Below are positions 37,144 through 46,721 of a stretch of DNA of 64,000 nt, in pieces. Made by a program: the position numbers and the translations under genes. Source of the DNA: Butyrivibrio fibrisolvens 16/4 (lineage in GTDB: Bacteria; Bacillota; Clostridia; Lachnospirales; Lachnospiraceae); assembly GCA_000209815.1 (NCBI GenBank), contig FP929036.1, positions 288,296 to 352,295 of the forward strand. Direction: 5' to 3'. The notes beneath the pieces are model-generated. The model saw only the letters and a program-made list of their open reading frames with translations, searched no databases and was not told where the DNA came from. Every line of letters begins with the position of its first letter. Position 1 is the first letter of the stretch.

Positions 37144-39617
37144 TTATTTAAACGTTACGATGGTTACGCCGGCGTCGCCTTCCCCAAATTCCCCAAGGTG
37201 GAATTCCGCCACATTTTTGCATTTGCGAAGATACTGCTGCACACCTGCACGAAGTGCACCAGTTCCCTTACCGTGAACAACACGTACCGATGTAAGGTGA
37301 CTGATATAAGCATCATCAAGATACTTTTCAAGCTTTGCTATACCCTCATCAACGGTGCATCCCAGAAGATTTATCTCCGGCGAAATGGATGCCGCCTTAT
37401 TAAATCCTCCGTAAGTCATATTCTTGACTCTAGTGCCCTTCTTTGGAACAAACTTGTCCTCTTCCTCGATAAGAACAAGATCCTTGATATTAACAGTAGA
37501 TTTCATAATACCCATCTGAACTGTCACATCACCCTTTGCATTAGGCACTGTACATACATTTCCAGTAAGATTCATTGAAAGCACCTTTACCTTGTCGCCT
37601 ACGCGAAGGTTTGTAGGTACATTATGATTCTCCTGAACCTCCTGCTTTGCCTTTGCCTTGCTCTTTGATTTGTTTACACCCTGACCAAGAGCCTGACGTT
37701 TTGCTTCCATAGCAGAAATATTTCCGCCACCCTTACCAAATTTATTAAAGTCGCGGATAGCTTCATCTGCAATATCCTTTGCTTCCTGAAGGATTGCTGC
37801 TGCATCCTCGTGGGCCTGACGAATAAGCTCTTCACGCTGAGATTTGATTTTTTCTTCTTTCGCAGTAGCATTTGCAAGCTTGCTTTCAGCCTCTTTCAAA
37901 GCCGCAGCCGCCTCAGCCGCATCCTGCTCTACCTGGTGACGCTTCTGTTCAAGATCAACCATCAAATCCTCAAAAGACTTATCATCCTCTGACAGTCTGC
38001 CCTGGGCATCCTCTATTAAGTCAGCTGGAATTCCAAGCTTTGAAGAAATAGCAAAAGCATTTGACTTTCCAGGCACACCAATAATCAGATGATATGTAGG
38101 ACTGAGGGTCTCCAGTGAGAATTCACATGAAGCATTCTCTACTCCCTCAGTTGAAAGAGCGTATACCTTCAGCTCGCTATAGTGGGTGGTAGCCATAGTG
38201 CGCACATCAAGAGTGTGAAGTCTATCCAGGATTGACTGTGCCAGAGCGGCACCTTCCTTAGGATCAGTACCGGCGCAAAGCTCATCAATAAGAATAAGGA
38301 ACTGTGGCACCTTGTTTGGTGTATTTGTTCCGTGGATTACCTTGGAATATACAAAGTCCTTTTATTTTCAGCAATGAGCTTTTCTGTTTCTTTTGAGTAG
38401 CTTCCACTATTGATTGCCTCTAAAATGTGGACAATGTTCACCATATGAGATGAGAATGTGGAAAGTGACTGTTCGATAGACTGCTCATCACCAATATCTG
38501 CATAAACATCATCAAATACTGCAATCTGGCTTCTGTCCTTTGCAGGAATGTGAAGACCAGCCTGTGCCATAAGTGTAAGAAGTCCACAGGTCTTAAGGGA
38601 AACTGTCTTACCACCGGTATTTGGTCCTGTAACAAGAAGAAGATTATAATCTTCTCCCAGCTTAATATCTGTAGCCACAACCTTTTTAGGGTCAAGAAGC
38701 GGATGTCTTGCTCCACGAAGATTAATGATTCCATCCTCATTAAATTCTGGGTTGCTGGCATTAAGCTCGATAGCATAGCGTCCCTTTGCAAGAATAAAAT
38801 CTATCTCTGTAAGTAATTCGTAATTACGAATAATTCCCTCTGATGCTTCTGCAATCTTATTAGAAAGAATTGCAAGAATACGCTCTATCTCATCCTGCTC
38901 ACGAACCTGTAGCTCTCGCATTTCATTATTCAAATCCACAGCCTGCATAGGCTCAATAAAAAATGTGCTACCGGTAGATGACTGATCGTGAACCATACCA
39001 GGAACTCTCGATTTATAATCGGCACGAACTGGAAGACAGAATCGTCCTCCACGAACAGTAACTACAGGCTCCTGAAGATATCCTCTTGTGGTGCTGTTAT
39101 TAAGCATGGAATTCATAACGCTCTTAATCTTTTCATTAGTGCGTTGCATCCCTCTTCTGATGTCGAAAAGAGCTGTGCTGGCATCATCAGCAATAGTTTC
39201 CTCGTCAATGATACATCTTCTGATTTCATTTAAAATGGCAACCTCTGGCGAAAGACCATTGAAATAAAAGCTGAGTGCATCCTCTTCTTCCATCTGCTTG
39301 CCGTATGCTGCCACGCGCTTTGTAACCTCCAGCACATTCGCCACTGCAAGAATCTCCTCTATGCTAAGAGAAGAGCCAAGCTCCAATCTGGCAAGAGATG
39401 GACGCAAATCTGTGGTACCACTAGCGCTAACATCTGAAAACTTAATAAGGCGATTAAAGGCACAGGCTGTCTCCTGCTGCATTACCTTGATTTCTTCAAT
39501 ATCATTTATTGGAAGAAGCTGCTTACAACGAAGCCTACCTGATTCGCAGGTAGCCTTTTCAGCAAGACGGTCTATTATCTTGTCATACTCTAGTGTTTTT
39601 AATACTTTAAGGTTCAT
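37144..39617 (-). CDS. mutS2: Endonuclease MutS2 (frame broken once)
   Basis: Two frames join into 824 residues if one A is added at 38360-38363. Core and clamp domains are followed by the ATPase: Walker A VTGPNTGGKTVSLKT, the ABC-type signature EQSLSTFSSHM, Walker B LILIDELCAGTDPKEG, then a long coiled coil and a C-terminal Smr domain (DEGIAKLEKYLDDAYISH, VRVVHGKGTGALRAGVQQYL). Known roles of the family are suppression of recombination and rescue of collided ribosomes. The break lies between Walker A and Walker B, so a true frameshift would kill the ATPase. Slightly longer than the usual 780-790 residues. Confidence 0.95.
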
Positions 39618-39798
39618 TTATTTAATCTAGCCTCCACGTATTTCTTATATCAAATTAACTTTACAATAATTATCCTTCTTGAACCTTCTAAAATTCCCTT
39701 TTTATCAGTATCTTACAAGGCTTCCCACATATTTTGTCATATACCTATAACAAATGCAAATCTATTATCATCTTTGATTTAACTATTCTTTTATATCT

Positions 39799-39806
39799 GT
39801 TATAAT
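39799..39806 (+). promoter_or_regulatory. Extended -10 before the GNAT gene
   Basis: TGTTATAAT, an extended -10, 55 bases before ATG 39861, with TTGATT upstream at a long 21-bp spacing. Confidence 0.5.
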
Positions 39807-39860
39807 ACTTGGCATTAATATTTCTTTACTAGAAGGCTTTTTACTTGAGGAGATTACATA

Positions 39861-40352
39861 ATGGCTAATATTGAAACACTAGAAGTTACCGACTTAGATG
39901 AGTGCATTAAAGTCATTAACGCTTTTAAGCAGTATGATTTTTTCGTGGAATACAGAGACGAAGCTTTTTTGAAGGAATACTGCCAAAAGCTTTTAAGCAA
40001 TGGCAAATTCGTGGTTGAATATCACAACGATATTCCTGTTGGGTTTATAGGTTTTTACTGCAATGACATAGAAACAAAAACCTGTTTTGTCACCACTTTG
40101 TTATTATCTGACGAGCTGGGTTTTATGAAAGGAAAAACTTTCTTCAGACTGACTACCAAAGCTATTCAAATTACCAAGGACGCTGGAATGGAAAATGTCC
40201 GCCTTGAAGTTGATAAGGAAAACAAAAAAGCCCTTCAGTTATACAAGCATTTAGGTTTTGAAATAATTTCTGATGATAATGATAAAAGCTATTTTATGGA
40301 ATTAAAACTAAATAGATTAACTACAAAGCTATCAAATAAAAAAGACCAATGA
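39861..40352 (+). CDS. GNAT family acetyltransferase
   Basis: 163 residues. The acetyl-CoA-binding region is seen in LLLSDELGFMKGKTFFRLTTKAIQ and the late motif VRLEVDKENKKALQLYKHLGFEII, the classic GNAT motif B end. ATG 39861 has TGAGGAG upstream. Substrate unknown. It stands alone, divergent from mutS2, and its stop lies in the terminator shared with the next gene. Confidence 0.85.
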   Translation: MANIETLEVTDLDECIKVINAFKQYDFFVEYRDEAFLKEYCQKLLSNGKFVVEYHNDIPVGFIGFYCNDIETKTCFVTTLLLSDELGFMKGKTFFRLTTKAIQITKDAGMENVRLEVDKENKKALQLYKHLGFEIISDDNDKSYFMELKLNRLTTKLSNKKDQ

Positions 40353-40374
40353 GCACTTACCTCATTGGTCTTTT
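40337..40374. terminator. Bidirectional terminator
   Basis: AAAAAAGACCAATGAG-CACTTAC-CTCATTGGTCTTTT between convergent genes; it overlaps the GNAT stop. Confidence 0.9.
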
Positions 40375-40378
40375 GCAA

Positions 40379-41008
40379 TTAGATTTCTCTATTTTTGATT
40401 TCGATATAGGATTTTACAACCTCTATAAGTCTGTCGTAATCCATAACACCTGTATCCAGACAGAAGTCGTAGTTTCTGGCATCATTCCAGTCATTGCCAG
40501 TATAATACTTGTAGTAATCTGCACGATGCTTATCAATATCATGCATTCGCTTTAAAAGTTCCTCATCAGTTCCGCTTACCTGTCTGCGTAAACGTGTAAG
40601 GCAATTCTCCTCTGATGCATAAAAGAAAAGAGAAAGTACATAAGCTCTATCCTTTAAAATATAGTCTGCACATCGGCCTACTATGATGCAGCTTTGAGTA
40701 TTTGCAATTCTCTTGATAACGTCTGCCTGAAGCTCAAACAGATTGTCATCTGATGTAAATGCTGCATACTCTGGGCTAAGAGGTAGTCCCTTGTAATGAG
40801 CCTTTGCAGAGAGGAAAATCTTTCTGACATGCTCGTCTACCTCGCCGAACATTTCCTCATTGATTCCACTCTGATCGGAAGCCATTCGAAGAATCTCTCT
40901 ATCGTAAACCGGAAGTCCTAGCTCCTTTCCCAGTTTCTTTGCAAGAGTAAGTCCTCCTGAACCATAACTTCTAGCAATACTTATAACTAGTTTCTTTTCA
41001 TCCCCCAT
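40379..41008 (-). CDS. Cytidylate kinase-like family protein
   Basis: 209 residues. VISIARSYGSGGLTLAKKLGKEL is a P-loop start of the cytidylate-kinase-like group (Cytidylate_kin2), with VYDREILRMASDQSG, IIVGRCADYIL and TRLRRQVSGTDEELLKRM later. Members are widespread in Lachnospiraceae; whether they phosphorylate CMP is not established. Separated from livF by 52 bases on the same strand. Confidence 0.88.
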   Translation of the reverse strand: MGDEKKLVISIARSYGSGGLTLAKKLGKELGLPVYDREILRMASDQSGINEEMFGEVDEHVRKIFLSAKAHYKGLPLSPEYAAFTSDDNLFELQADVIKRIANTQSCIIVGRCADYILKDRAYVLSLFFYASEENCLTRLRRQVSGTDEELLKRMHDIDKHRADYYKYYTGNDWNDARNYDFCLDTGVMDYDRLIEVVKSYIEIKNREI

Positions 41009-41060
41009 AATAAACCTCCCTTTTATTATATGTATTTCTTACACTAACAATCCTTAATAC

Positions 41061-41765
41061 TTACTCTCCTAAATATGCCTTCTTAATCGAATCGTCGTTC
41101 ATAAGAGTACGGGCGTCGCCTGAAAGTACGATGTTGCCAGTCTCTAATACGTATGCACGATCTGCGATAGCTAGTGCCTTCTTTGCATTCTGTTCTACAA
41201 GAAGCACTGTTGTCCCTGCCTTGGAAATCTCTTGAATGATATTGAAAATCTCTTCGACGTAGATTGGCGAAAGTCCCATGGATGGCTCATCCATAAGGAT
41301 GATGCGAGGCTGACTCATAAGAGCACGTCCCATTGCCAGCATCTGCTGCTCTCCACCTGAAAGTGTACCTGCCAGCTGATTACGACGCTCCTTCAAACGA
41401 GGAAAGCTCTCGTAAACCCTTTCAAATTCATCTGCGATTTCCTTCTTGTTACTTCTAGTATATGCTCCCATTTTCAAGTTTTCAAGCACTGTTAATCCTG
41501 GGAAAACTCTTCTTCCTTCTGGTACATGAGCCATACCCATAGAGACGATTTTATGCCCTGGAACCTTTGTAATATCAACTCCCTCTAGCATCACCTTTCC
41601 AGACGTTGGCTGAAGCATTCCTGATATTGTCTGAAGAGTGGTGGTCTTGCCTGCGCCGTTGGCGCCAATCAATGCAATGACTTCACCTTCATTGACCTCA
41701 AATGAAATTCCCTTAAGAGCCTGAATAACTCCATAATTTACTACTAAATCTTTTACTTCTAACAT
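41061..41765 (-). CDS. livF: Branched-chain amino acid ABC transporter ATPase LivF
   Basis: 234 residues from ATG 41765 (GAGG upstream; a further ATG at 41780 is less likely). Walker A ALIGANGAGKTTTLQTISG, the signature LSGGEQQMLAMGRAL, Walker B RIILMDEPSMGLSP and the LivF-type ending. With LivG it powers uptake of leucine, isoleucine, valine or related compounds. Last gene of the liv unit, separated from livG by a 138-base gap holding two inverted repeats. Confidence 0.95.
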   Translation of the reverse strand: MLEVKDLVVNYGVIQALKGISFEVNEGEVIALIGANGAGKTTTLQTISGMLQPTSGKVMLEGVDITKVPGHKIVSMGMAHVPEGRRVFPGLTVLENLKMGAYTRSNKKEIADEFERVYESFPRLKERRNQLAGTLSGGEQQMLAMGRALMSQPRIILMDEPSMGLSPIYVEEIFNIIQEISKAGTTVLLVEQNAKKALAIADRAYVLETGNIVLSGDARTLMNDDSIKKAYLGE

Positions 41766-41811
41766 ATAAACCTCTATCAAAATAATTTTCTCTTTATATG
41801 ACTAGCGGGAA

Positions 41812-41892
41812 AGCACATCCATTTATGATTGCCTTACAGGCAATAGGGATGTGCTGTGGGAGATCATTTTCATAAGCTAAAGCATATGAAAA
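41812..41892 (-). promoter_or_regulatory. Intercistronic inverted repeats between livG and livF
   Basis: AGCACATCC/GGATGTGCT (41812-41855) encloses a second stem ATTGCCT-TAC-AGGCAAT; a further pair TTTTCATA/TATGAAAA lies at 41867-41892, next to livG. There is no T tract, so these are more likely mRNA-processing or stability stems than terminators. Confidence 0.65.
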
Positions 41893-41903
41893 TAACCTCC
41901 TTA

Positions 41904-42662
41904 TTATTCTCCTAGATAAGCCTTAATAACTTCAGGGTCATTTAACACTTCACTGGTACGTCCCTGAGATAGCACTCGCCCAAAGTTTAATACGGTAAGC
42001 TTCTCACAAATTCCTGAAACCAGCTTCATATCGTGTTCAATAAGAAGTATAGTCACACCAAATTCCTTACGAATAAGTGCGATTGTATTCATCAGGTCTC
42101 TGGTCTCGTTTGGATTCATTCCTGCTGCAGGCTCATCCAAAAGAAGAAGCTTTGGATTAGTTGCAAGTGCTCTTGCTATTTCCAATTCTCTCTGCTTTCC
42201 GTATGGCAAGTTCGATGCCAAAATATCAGCAGAAGTATCCAGTCCAAATACCGAGAGAATCTCCAGAGCCTTTTTATCCATTTCCTTTTCAGTCTTGAAA
42301 AACTTTGGCAATCTGAATATTCCTGTTGCTGTCCCGTAATCAAAGGAATTGTGTAATCCGATTTTTACATTATCCAGAACACTCTGATCCCCGAAAAGAC
42401 GAATGTTTTGGAATGTACGAGCTACGCCAGCCTTATTAATATCTGCTGTCTTCTTTCCTGTTACATCCTTTCCATCCAGAAAAATCTTTCCATCTGTAGG
42501 CTTGTAAATGCCTGTAAGCATGTTGAAAACAGTAGTCTTACCTGCACCGTTTGGTCCAATCAATCCATAAAGCTCTCCCTGCTCAATAGTAAGATTAAAC
42601 TCGTCTACTGCTCTAAGACCTCCAAAGGAAATGCCCAAATTTGTAACTTCAAGTAATGCCAT
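41904..42662 (-). CDS. livG: Branched-chain amino acid ABC transporter ATPase LivG
   Basis: 252 residues. Walker A GLIGPNGAGKTTVFNMLTG, signature region NLPYGKQRELEIARALATNP, Walker B LLLLDEPAAGMNPNET and LLIEHDMKLVSGICEKL, diagnostic of LivG. Its start follows the livM stop directly (42662/42663), so the two are translationally coupled. Confidence 0.96.
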   Translation of the reverse strand: MALLEVTNLGISFGGLRAVDEFNLTIEQGELYGLIGPNGAGKTTVFNMLTGIYKPTDGKIFLDGKDVTGKKTADINKAGVARTFQNIRLFGDQSVLDNVKIGLHNSFDYGTATGIFRLPKFFKTEKEMDKKALEILSVFGLDTSADILASNLPYGKQRELEIARALATNPKLLLLDEPAAGMNPNETRDLMNTIALIRKEFGVTILLIEHDMKLVSGICEKLTVLNFGRVLSQGRTSEVLNDPEVIKAYLGE

Positions 42663-43751
42663 TTAGCGCACCTCCTTTTTCTTGAATTTGCCAAGTATAG
42701 CAGCTGTTGTAAGTCCGTGCTCATCTCTCCATTTAAGAATTGCAGGTGCCCAGTTAAACAGCATAAGCACAATAAGTACGATTGAGTAAATAAGCATTCT
42801 GTATGTCGATAATCCTCTTAAAAGCTCTGGAAGCATTGTAAGTACAACTGCCGCAACAACGGAACCAGAGAAATTACCAATACCACCTAAGACTACATAT
42901 ACCAAAATCATAATGGACATATTATATCCAAAATTGTTTGTAGTAGCTGTAAGTGAGTTAATGTTGTGAGCGTATAACACACCACCAAGTCCTGCAATAG
43001 CTGCAGAAATTGTAAATGCAGTAAGCTTATATTTTGTAACTGGAAGACCAACTGTTTCTGCAGCAATCTGATTATCTCTTATTGCCTTTACAGCTCGACC
43101 AGTTCTAGAATTTACAAAATTATGAGTAACTACAAGTGCCAAAATCAAAAGCAAAACTGCAATTGTAAATGTGGACTGACGAGGTGTTCCTGTGATACCC
43201 TGTGGTCCATTTATAATCATTTTTCCATCTAATGCCATACCCATTGAAAGCTGGTCCTTCATAGAAAAATGCATTCCTTCTGAATCTGTACCAACATACA
43301 TTACGTTGATTACGTTCTTTATAATCTCGCCAAAAGCAAGTGTTACGATGGCAAGATAATCTCCCTTTAATCTAAGTACAGGAATAGCAATTAAGAATCC
43401 AAAAAGTGCAGCCATTGCAGTTCCAAGAACAAGTGCAATGATGTATCTTGGTACATCTGGAATCGCATCCTGAAATGCTCTGGAGAAAAATGCAGATGAA
43501 AATGCTCCTACGCACATAAATCCTGCGTGACCAAGTGAAAGCTCACCTAAATAGCCAACACAAAGATTTAATCCAACTGCAACAAGTGAATAGGCACATA
43601 CAGGCACTAATAGTCCCTTCATAAGAGAGCTAAGATTTCCTGTGCCATCCATTATCGTCATTACGATATATAAAACTACGATAACACCGATTGTTCCTAA
43701 TAATTTCTGTGTAGATTTATTTAAATTCTTGAATAAACTCATGGCCGTCAC
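42663..43751 (-). CDS. livM: Branched-chain amino acid ABC transporter permease LivM
   Basis: 362 residues, about nine membrane segments. GLNLCVGYLGELSLGHAGFMCVGAFSSA and the EAA-like loop AIRDNQIAAETVGLPVTKYKLTAFTIS are LivM signatures. ATG 43751 follows the livH stop without a gap. Pairs with LivH to form the channel. Confidence 0.95.
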   Translation of the reverse strand: MTAMSLFKNLNKSTQKLLGTIGVIVVLYIVMTIMDGTGNLSSLMKGLLVPVCAYSLVAVGLNLCVGYLGELSLGHAGFMCVGAFSSAFFSRAFQDAIPDVPRYIIALVLGTAMAALFGFLIAIPVLRLKGDYLAIVTLAFGEIIKNVINVMYVGTDSEGMHFSMKDQLSMGMALDGKMIINGPQGITGTPRQSTFTIAVLLLILALVVTHNFVNSRTGRAVKAIRDNQIAAETVGLPVTKYKLTAFTISAAIAGLGGVLYAHNINSLTATTNNFGYNMSIMILVYVVLGGIGNFSGSVVAAVVLTMLPELLRGLSTYRMLIYSIVLIVLMLFNWAPAILKWRDEHGLTTAAILGKFKKKEVR

Positions 43752-44633
43752 CTACACTTTCTCTTTGATTTGCTTACCAAGAATACCGGTAGGCTTAACC
43801 AAAAGTACAATAATCAATACCGCAAATACGATAGCATCTGCCAGCTGGCTGGAAATATATGCCTTCGCTAAAATCTCGATGATACCAAGAAGGAGTCCAC
43901 CAATAAGTGCTCCTGGAATAGACCCAATTCCACCAAATACTGCAGCTGTAAAAGCCTTGATACCTGGCATCGAGCCTGTATAAGGTGTAAGACTAGGGTA
44001 TGATGAGCAAAGAAGGGCACCTGCTATAGCTGCAAGACCCGAGCCTATTGCAAAGGTAAGTGAAATAGTTGCATTTACATTAATTCCCATAAGAATGGCT
44101 GCTTCCTTATCCTCAGACACTGCTCTCATAGCCTGACCTGGCTTTGTATTCTTTACGAACCACATAAGTGCAATCATAATTACCACGCAAGTAATGATTG
44201 TGATAATTGCATTGCCAGTAATCTTCAGTGCTCCACCTGCCAGTGAAATTCCCTGCCATTTTACAACAGATGTGAAGCTTACAGGATTTGAACCAAAAAT
44301 CATAAGCGCCATATTCTGAAGGAAATAGCTGACACCAATAGCTGTAATAAGTACAGCAAGATTAGTTGCCTTTCTAAGTGGTTTGTATGCTATCTTTTCT
44401 ATAATCATTCCCAGGGCTGTACAGCACACTATTGAAATAACAATAGAAACTACAGCAGGCATGCCTGAATTTGACATACACATAAAAACTACGTATGCGC
44501 CAATCATAATAACGTCACCGTGGGCGAAGTTAAGCATCTTTGCGATACCATAAACCATTGTGTATCCCAAAGCGATGATTGCATATACGCTGCCAAGGCT
44601 TAATCCATTGATTAAATAGGTTAAAAATCCCAT
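43752..44633 (-). CDS. livH: Branched-chain amino acid ABC transporter permease LivH
   Basis: 293 residues, about eight membrane segments. SLGSVYAIIALGYTMVYGIAKMLNFAHGDVIM at the start and MRAVSEDKEAAILMGINVNATISL in the cytoplasmic loop are typical of LivH. First permease gene after the hairpin that follows the binding-protein gene. Confidence 0.96.
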   Translation of the reverse strand: MGFLTYLINGLSLGSVYAIIALGYTMVYGIAKMLNFAHGDVIMIGAYVVFMCMSNSGMPAVVSIVISIVCCTALGMIIEKIAYKPLRKATNLAVLITAIGVSYFLQNMALMIFGSNPVSFTSVVKWQGISLAGGALKITGNAIITIITCVVIMIALMWFVKNTKPGQAMRAVSEDKEAAILMGINVNATISLTFAIGSGLAAIAGALLCSSYPSLTPYTGSMPGIKAFTAAVFGGIGSIPGALIGGLLLGIIEILAKAYISSQLADAIVFAVLIIVLLVKPTGILGKQIKEKV

Positions 44634-44666
44634 ACACTAAAACTCTCTTTCGTTAAAAATAAATTA

Positions 44667-44702
44667 GATGCAGGACTGTTCCAATTGGAACAGCCCTGCA
44701 TC
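44667..44702 (-). terminator. Strong hairpin between livJ-type gene and livH
   Basis: GATGCAGG.CTGTTCC-AATT-GGAACAG.CCTGCATC, a 15-bp stem with one mismatch, followed on the minus strand by TAATTTATTTTT. Probably a leaky terminator or stability stem giving more binding protein than permease. Confidence 0.75.
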
Positions 44703-44718
44703 GTCTTTGATGCTCTAA

Positions 44719-45912
44719 TTAATCTACTGAAGCGTATGCTCCATCTTTGATAATTACGGCCTTAGGTGACTTTGATACCTCACCCTTTTCGTTCCAAGTC
44801 ATTCCCTCACCTGTAAGTCCATTATAATTTACATTCTGAATTTCGCTGATAAGTGCATCGCAAATCTCTTCTGTCGAAGCTTCTGGTGTAAGTCCTGATG
44901 CCTCAAGCGCTTCCTTTAAAATGTAAATACCATCGTATGCATCAGCTGCAAACTGGTTTGGTGTTCCGCCAAACTTCTCTTCATACTTAGATACAAAATT
45001 CTGTGTTGCCTCATCTGTAGAATCAGCTGCGAATGGTGTAAGAAGATATACACCCTCAGCAAGCTTTACATCAAAGTTTTCCACACCAAGAAGTCCATCA
45101 AAACCATCTACACCAAACATTGTAGGAGCATATCCCATCTGATTAGCCTGTGTAAGTACGATAGATCCTTCTGTGTAGTAGAAAGGAAGGAAAAGAAGAT
45201 CTGCCTCTGCATCCTTACATTTCTGAAGCTGTGTTGTAAAATCTGTCTTTGAATCTGCTGTGAAAGCCTCTGTTGCTACAATCTCAAGTCCCTTTGCTTT
45301 TGCCTCTGTAGCAAATGTCTGATATACACCTGATGAATATGGATCCGAACTATCGTAAATAATACCAACCTTAGTAGCTAATCCATTATCTGCAATATAA
45401 TCTGCTGATACAGCACCCTGATTTGGGTCTGAGAAACAAACCTGGAATACATTGTCATGTCCGTTTGTTACATCTGTTGATGATGCTGATGGTGTAAGCA
45501 TAAACATTCTGTCTGCATATGTCTCAGCTGATACCGCCTGGCCTGCACCTGAAGTAACTGTTCCCTCGAGAATCTGCATTCCCCAGTCCTTCAATGTGTT
45601 GTATGCGTTTACTGATTTCTGCTGATCAGCCTCATCATCCTGGAAATTAAAAGAAATTTTATAACCGTTAATGCCACCTGCTTCGTTAACCTCGTCAACT
45701 GCAAGCTGAATAGCATTCATAACGCCCTGTCCGTACTGAGCAGCCGCACCTGTGATAGGTCCAATACCACCAATTCTCCATGTGAGCTCTCCCGATGTAT
45801 CTACTGATTCTCCACCTGCAGGTGCGCTTTCATTGTTGCCACAACCTACAAGTATAGAAGCTGTCATTGCTGCACAAAGTGCTAAACTTAACGCTCTCTT
45901 TTTCATATTCAT
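44719..45912 (-). CDS. Branched-chain amino acid ABC transporter substrate-binding lipoprotein
   Basis: 397 residues. Lipoprotein signal with lipobox LVGC, then a Gly/Ser/Ala-rich linker and a type I periplasmic-binding fold: TWRIGGIGPITGAAAQYGQGVMNAIQLAVDEVNEAGG, a start typical of LivJ/LivK and related binding proteins. Ligand could be Leu/Ile/Val or another amino acid or amide. First gene of the liv unit; GGAGG before the ATG. Confidence 0.94.
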   Translation of the reverse strand: MNMKKRALSLALCAAMTASILVGCGNNESAPAGGESVDTSGELTWRIGGIGPITGAAAQYGQGVMNAIQLAVDEVNEAGGINGYKISFNFQDDEADQQKSVNAYNTLKDWGMQILEGTVTSGAGQAVSAETYADRMFMLTPSASSTDVTNGHDNVFQVCFSDPNQGAVSADYIADNGLATKVGIIYDSSDPYSSGVYQTFATEAKAKGLEIVATEAFTADSKTDFTTQLQKCKDAEADLLFLPFYYTEGSIVLTQANQMGYAPTMFGVDGFDGLLGVENFDVKLAEGVYLLTPFAADSTDEATQNFVSKYEEKFGGTPNQFAADAYDGIYILKEALEASGLTPEASTEEICDALISEIQNVNYNGLTGEGMTWNEKGEVSKSPKAVIIKDGAYASVD

Positions 45913-46004
45913 ACCTCCATTTCATTTTCAGCGAAATCCTCTCGTCTCGCTTTATCACTTTAATCTGTGAAACTACTTTGAAGATATAATAAATCTTGTT
46001 TAAA

Positions 46005-46709
46005 TTATTTGCAAGAAAAACTTTCAGGGTTTAATGTGATAAAGTGTCCTTCAGGCACTTTTTCTTCATCTAATACAAGTGGTCCAAATGCCGTTCTTTT
46101 CAGCTCTAGCACGGTTTTTCCCACTGCAAAAAACATCCTTTTTACCTGATGAAATTTTCCTTCATGAATTGTTATATAACAGGTTTTTCCACCCTCATAT
46201 TTCACTGTAGCAGGTGCAGTAGGTTCGCCCTCACCAATATGAACCCCTGCCTCAAGAGCAGCCACATCTTCTTCTGATAATTCACCATCGAGGGTTACAA
46301 AATATGTTTTATCCACATGTTTCTTTGGAGAAAGCATATCGTGTGCCAGCTGACCATCGTTAGTTATCAGTAAAAGCCCTGTGGTATCCTTATCCAGTCT
46401 TCCCACTGGTGCCAGCCCCTTTGGAGCATCTGGGCACAGACTATAAAATACGTCCATAACTGTCTTCTCGTGAGCATCCTCAGTAGCGGTGATAACTCCC
46501 TTTGGCTTGTTGATAACATAGTAAGAAAATTTCTGATATGTGTATTCCTTACCCTGATAGGTAATCACTACAGAGTTTTCATCCACCTTTTGCTCTGGCT
46601 TTGTTGCCTTCTCTCCGTCTACAAAAATAAGGCCCTTCTTAAGAAGAGCCTTAACTTCAGACCTTGTTCCGATATTTAATTCTACCAAAAGCTTGTCTAA
46701 TCGCATCAT
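46005..46709 (-). CDS. RsuA-family pseudouridine synthase
   Basis: About 234 residues from ATG 46709 (AAGG upstream; TTG 46715 is also in frame). N-terminal S4 RNA-binding domain (MRLDKLLVELNIGTRSEVKALLKKG), then the synthase domain with catalytic Asp in GRLDKDTTGLLLITNDG and IHEGKFHQVKRMF. These are RsuA/RluE-type marks; the target is likely 16S rRNA U516 or a 23S site. Starts 12 bases after the MetAP stop. Confidence 0.93.
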   Translation of the reverse strand: MMRLDKLLVELNIGTRSEVKALLKKGLIFVDGEKATKPEQKVDENSVVITYQGKEYTYQKFSYYVINKPKGVITATEDAHEKTVMDVFYSLCPDAPKGLAPVGRLDKDTTGLLLITNDGQLAHDMLSPKKHVDKTYFVTLDGELSEEDVAALEAGVHIGEGEPTAPATVKYEGGKTCYITIHEGKFHQVKRMFFAVGKTVLELKRTAFGPLVLDEEKVPEGHFITLNPESFSCK

Positions 46710-46721
46710 ATTCAATTTACC

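Noticed and set aside
38337..39617. Programmed -1 frameshift in mutS2
   Set aside because: The run is short (four A), without a clear slippery heptamer and downstream stem, and many unrelated genes show the same event.
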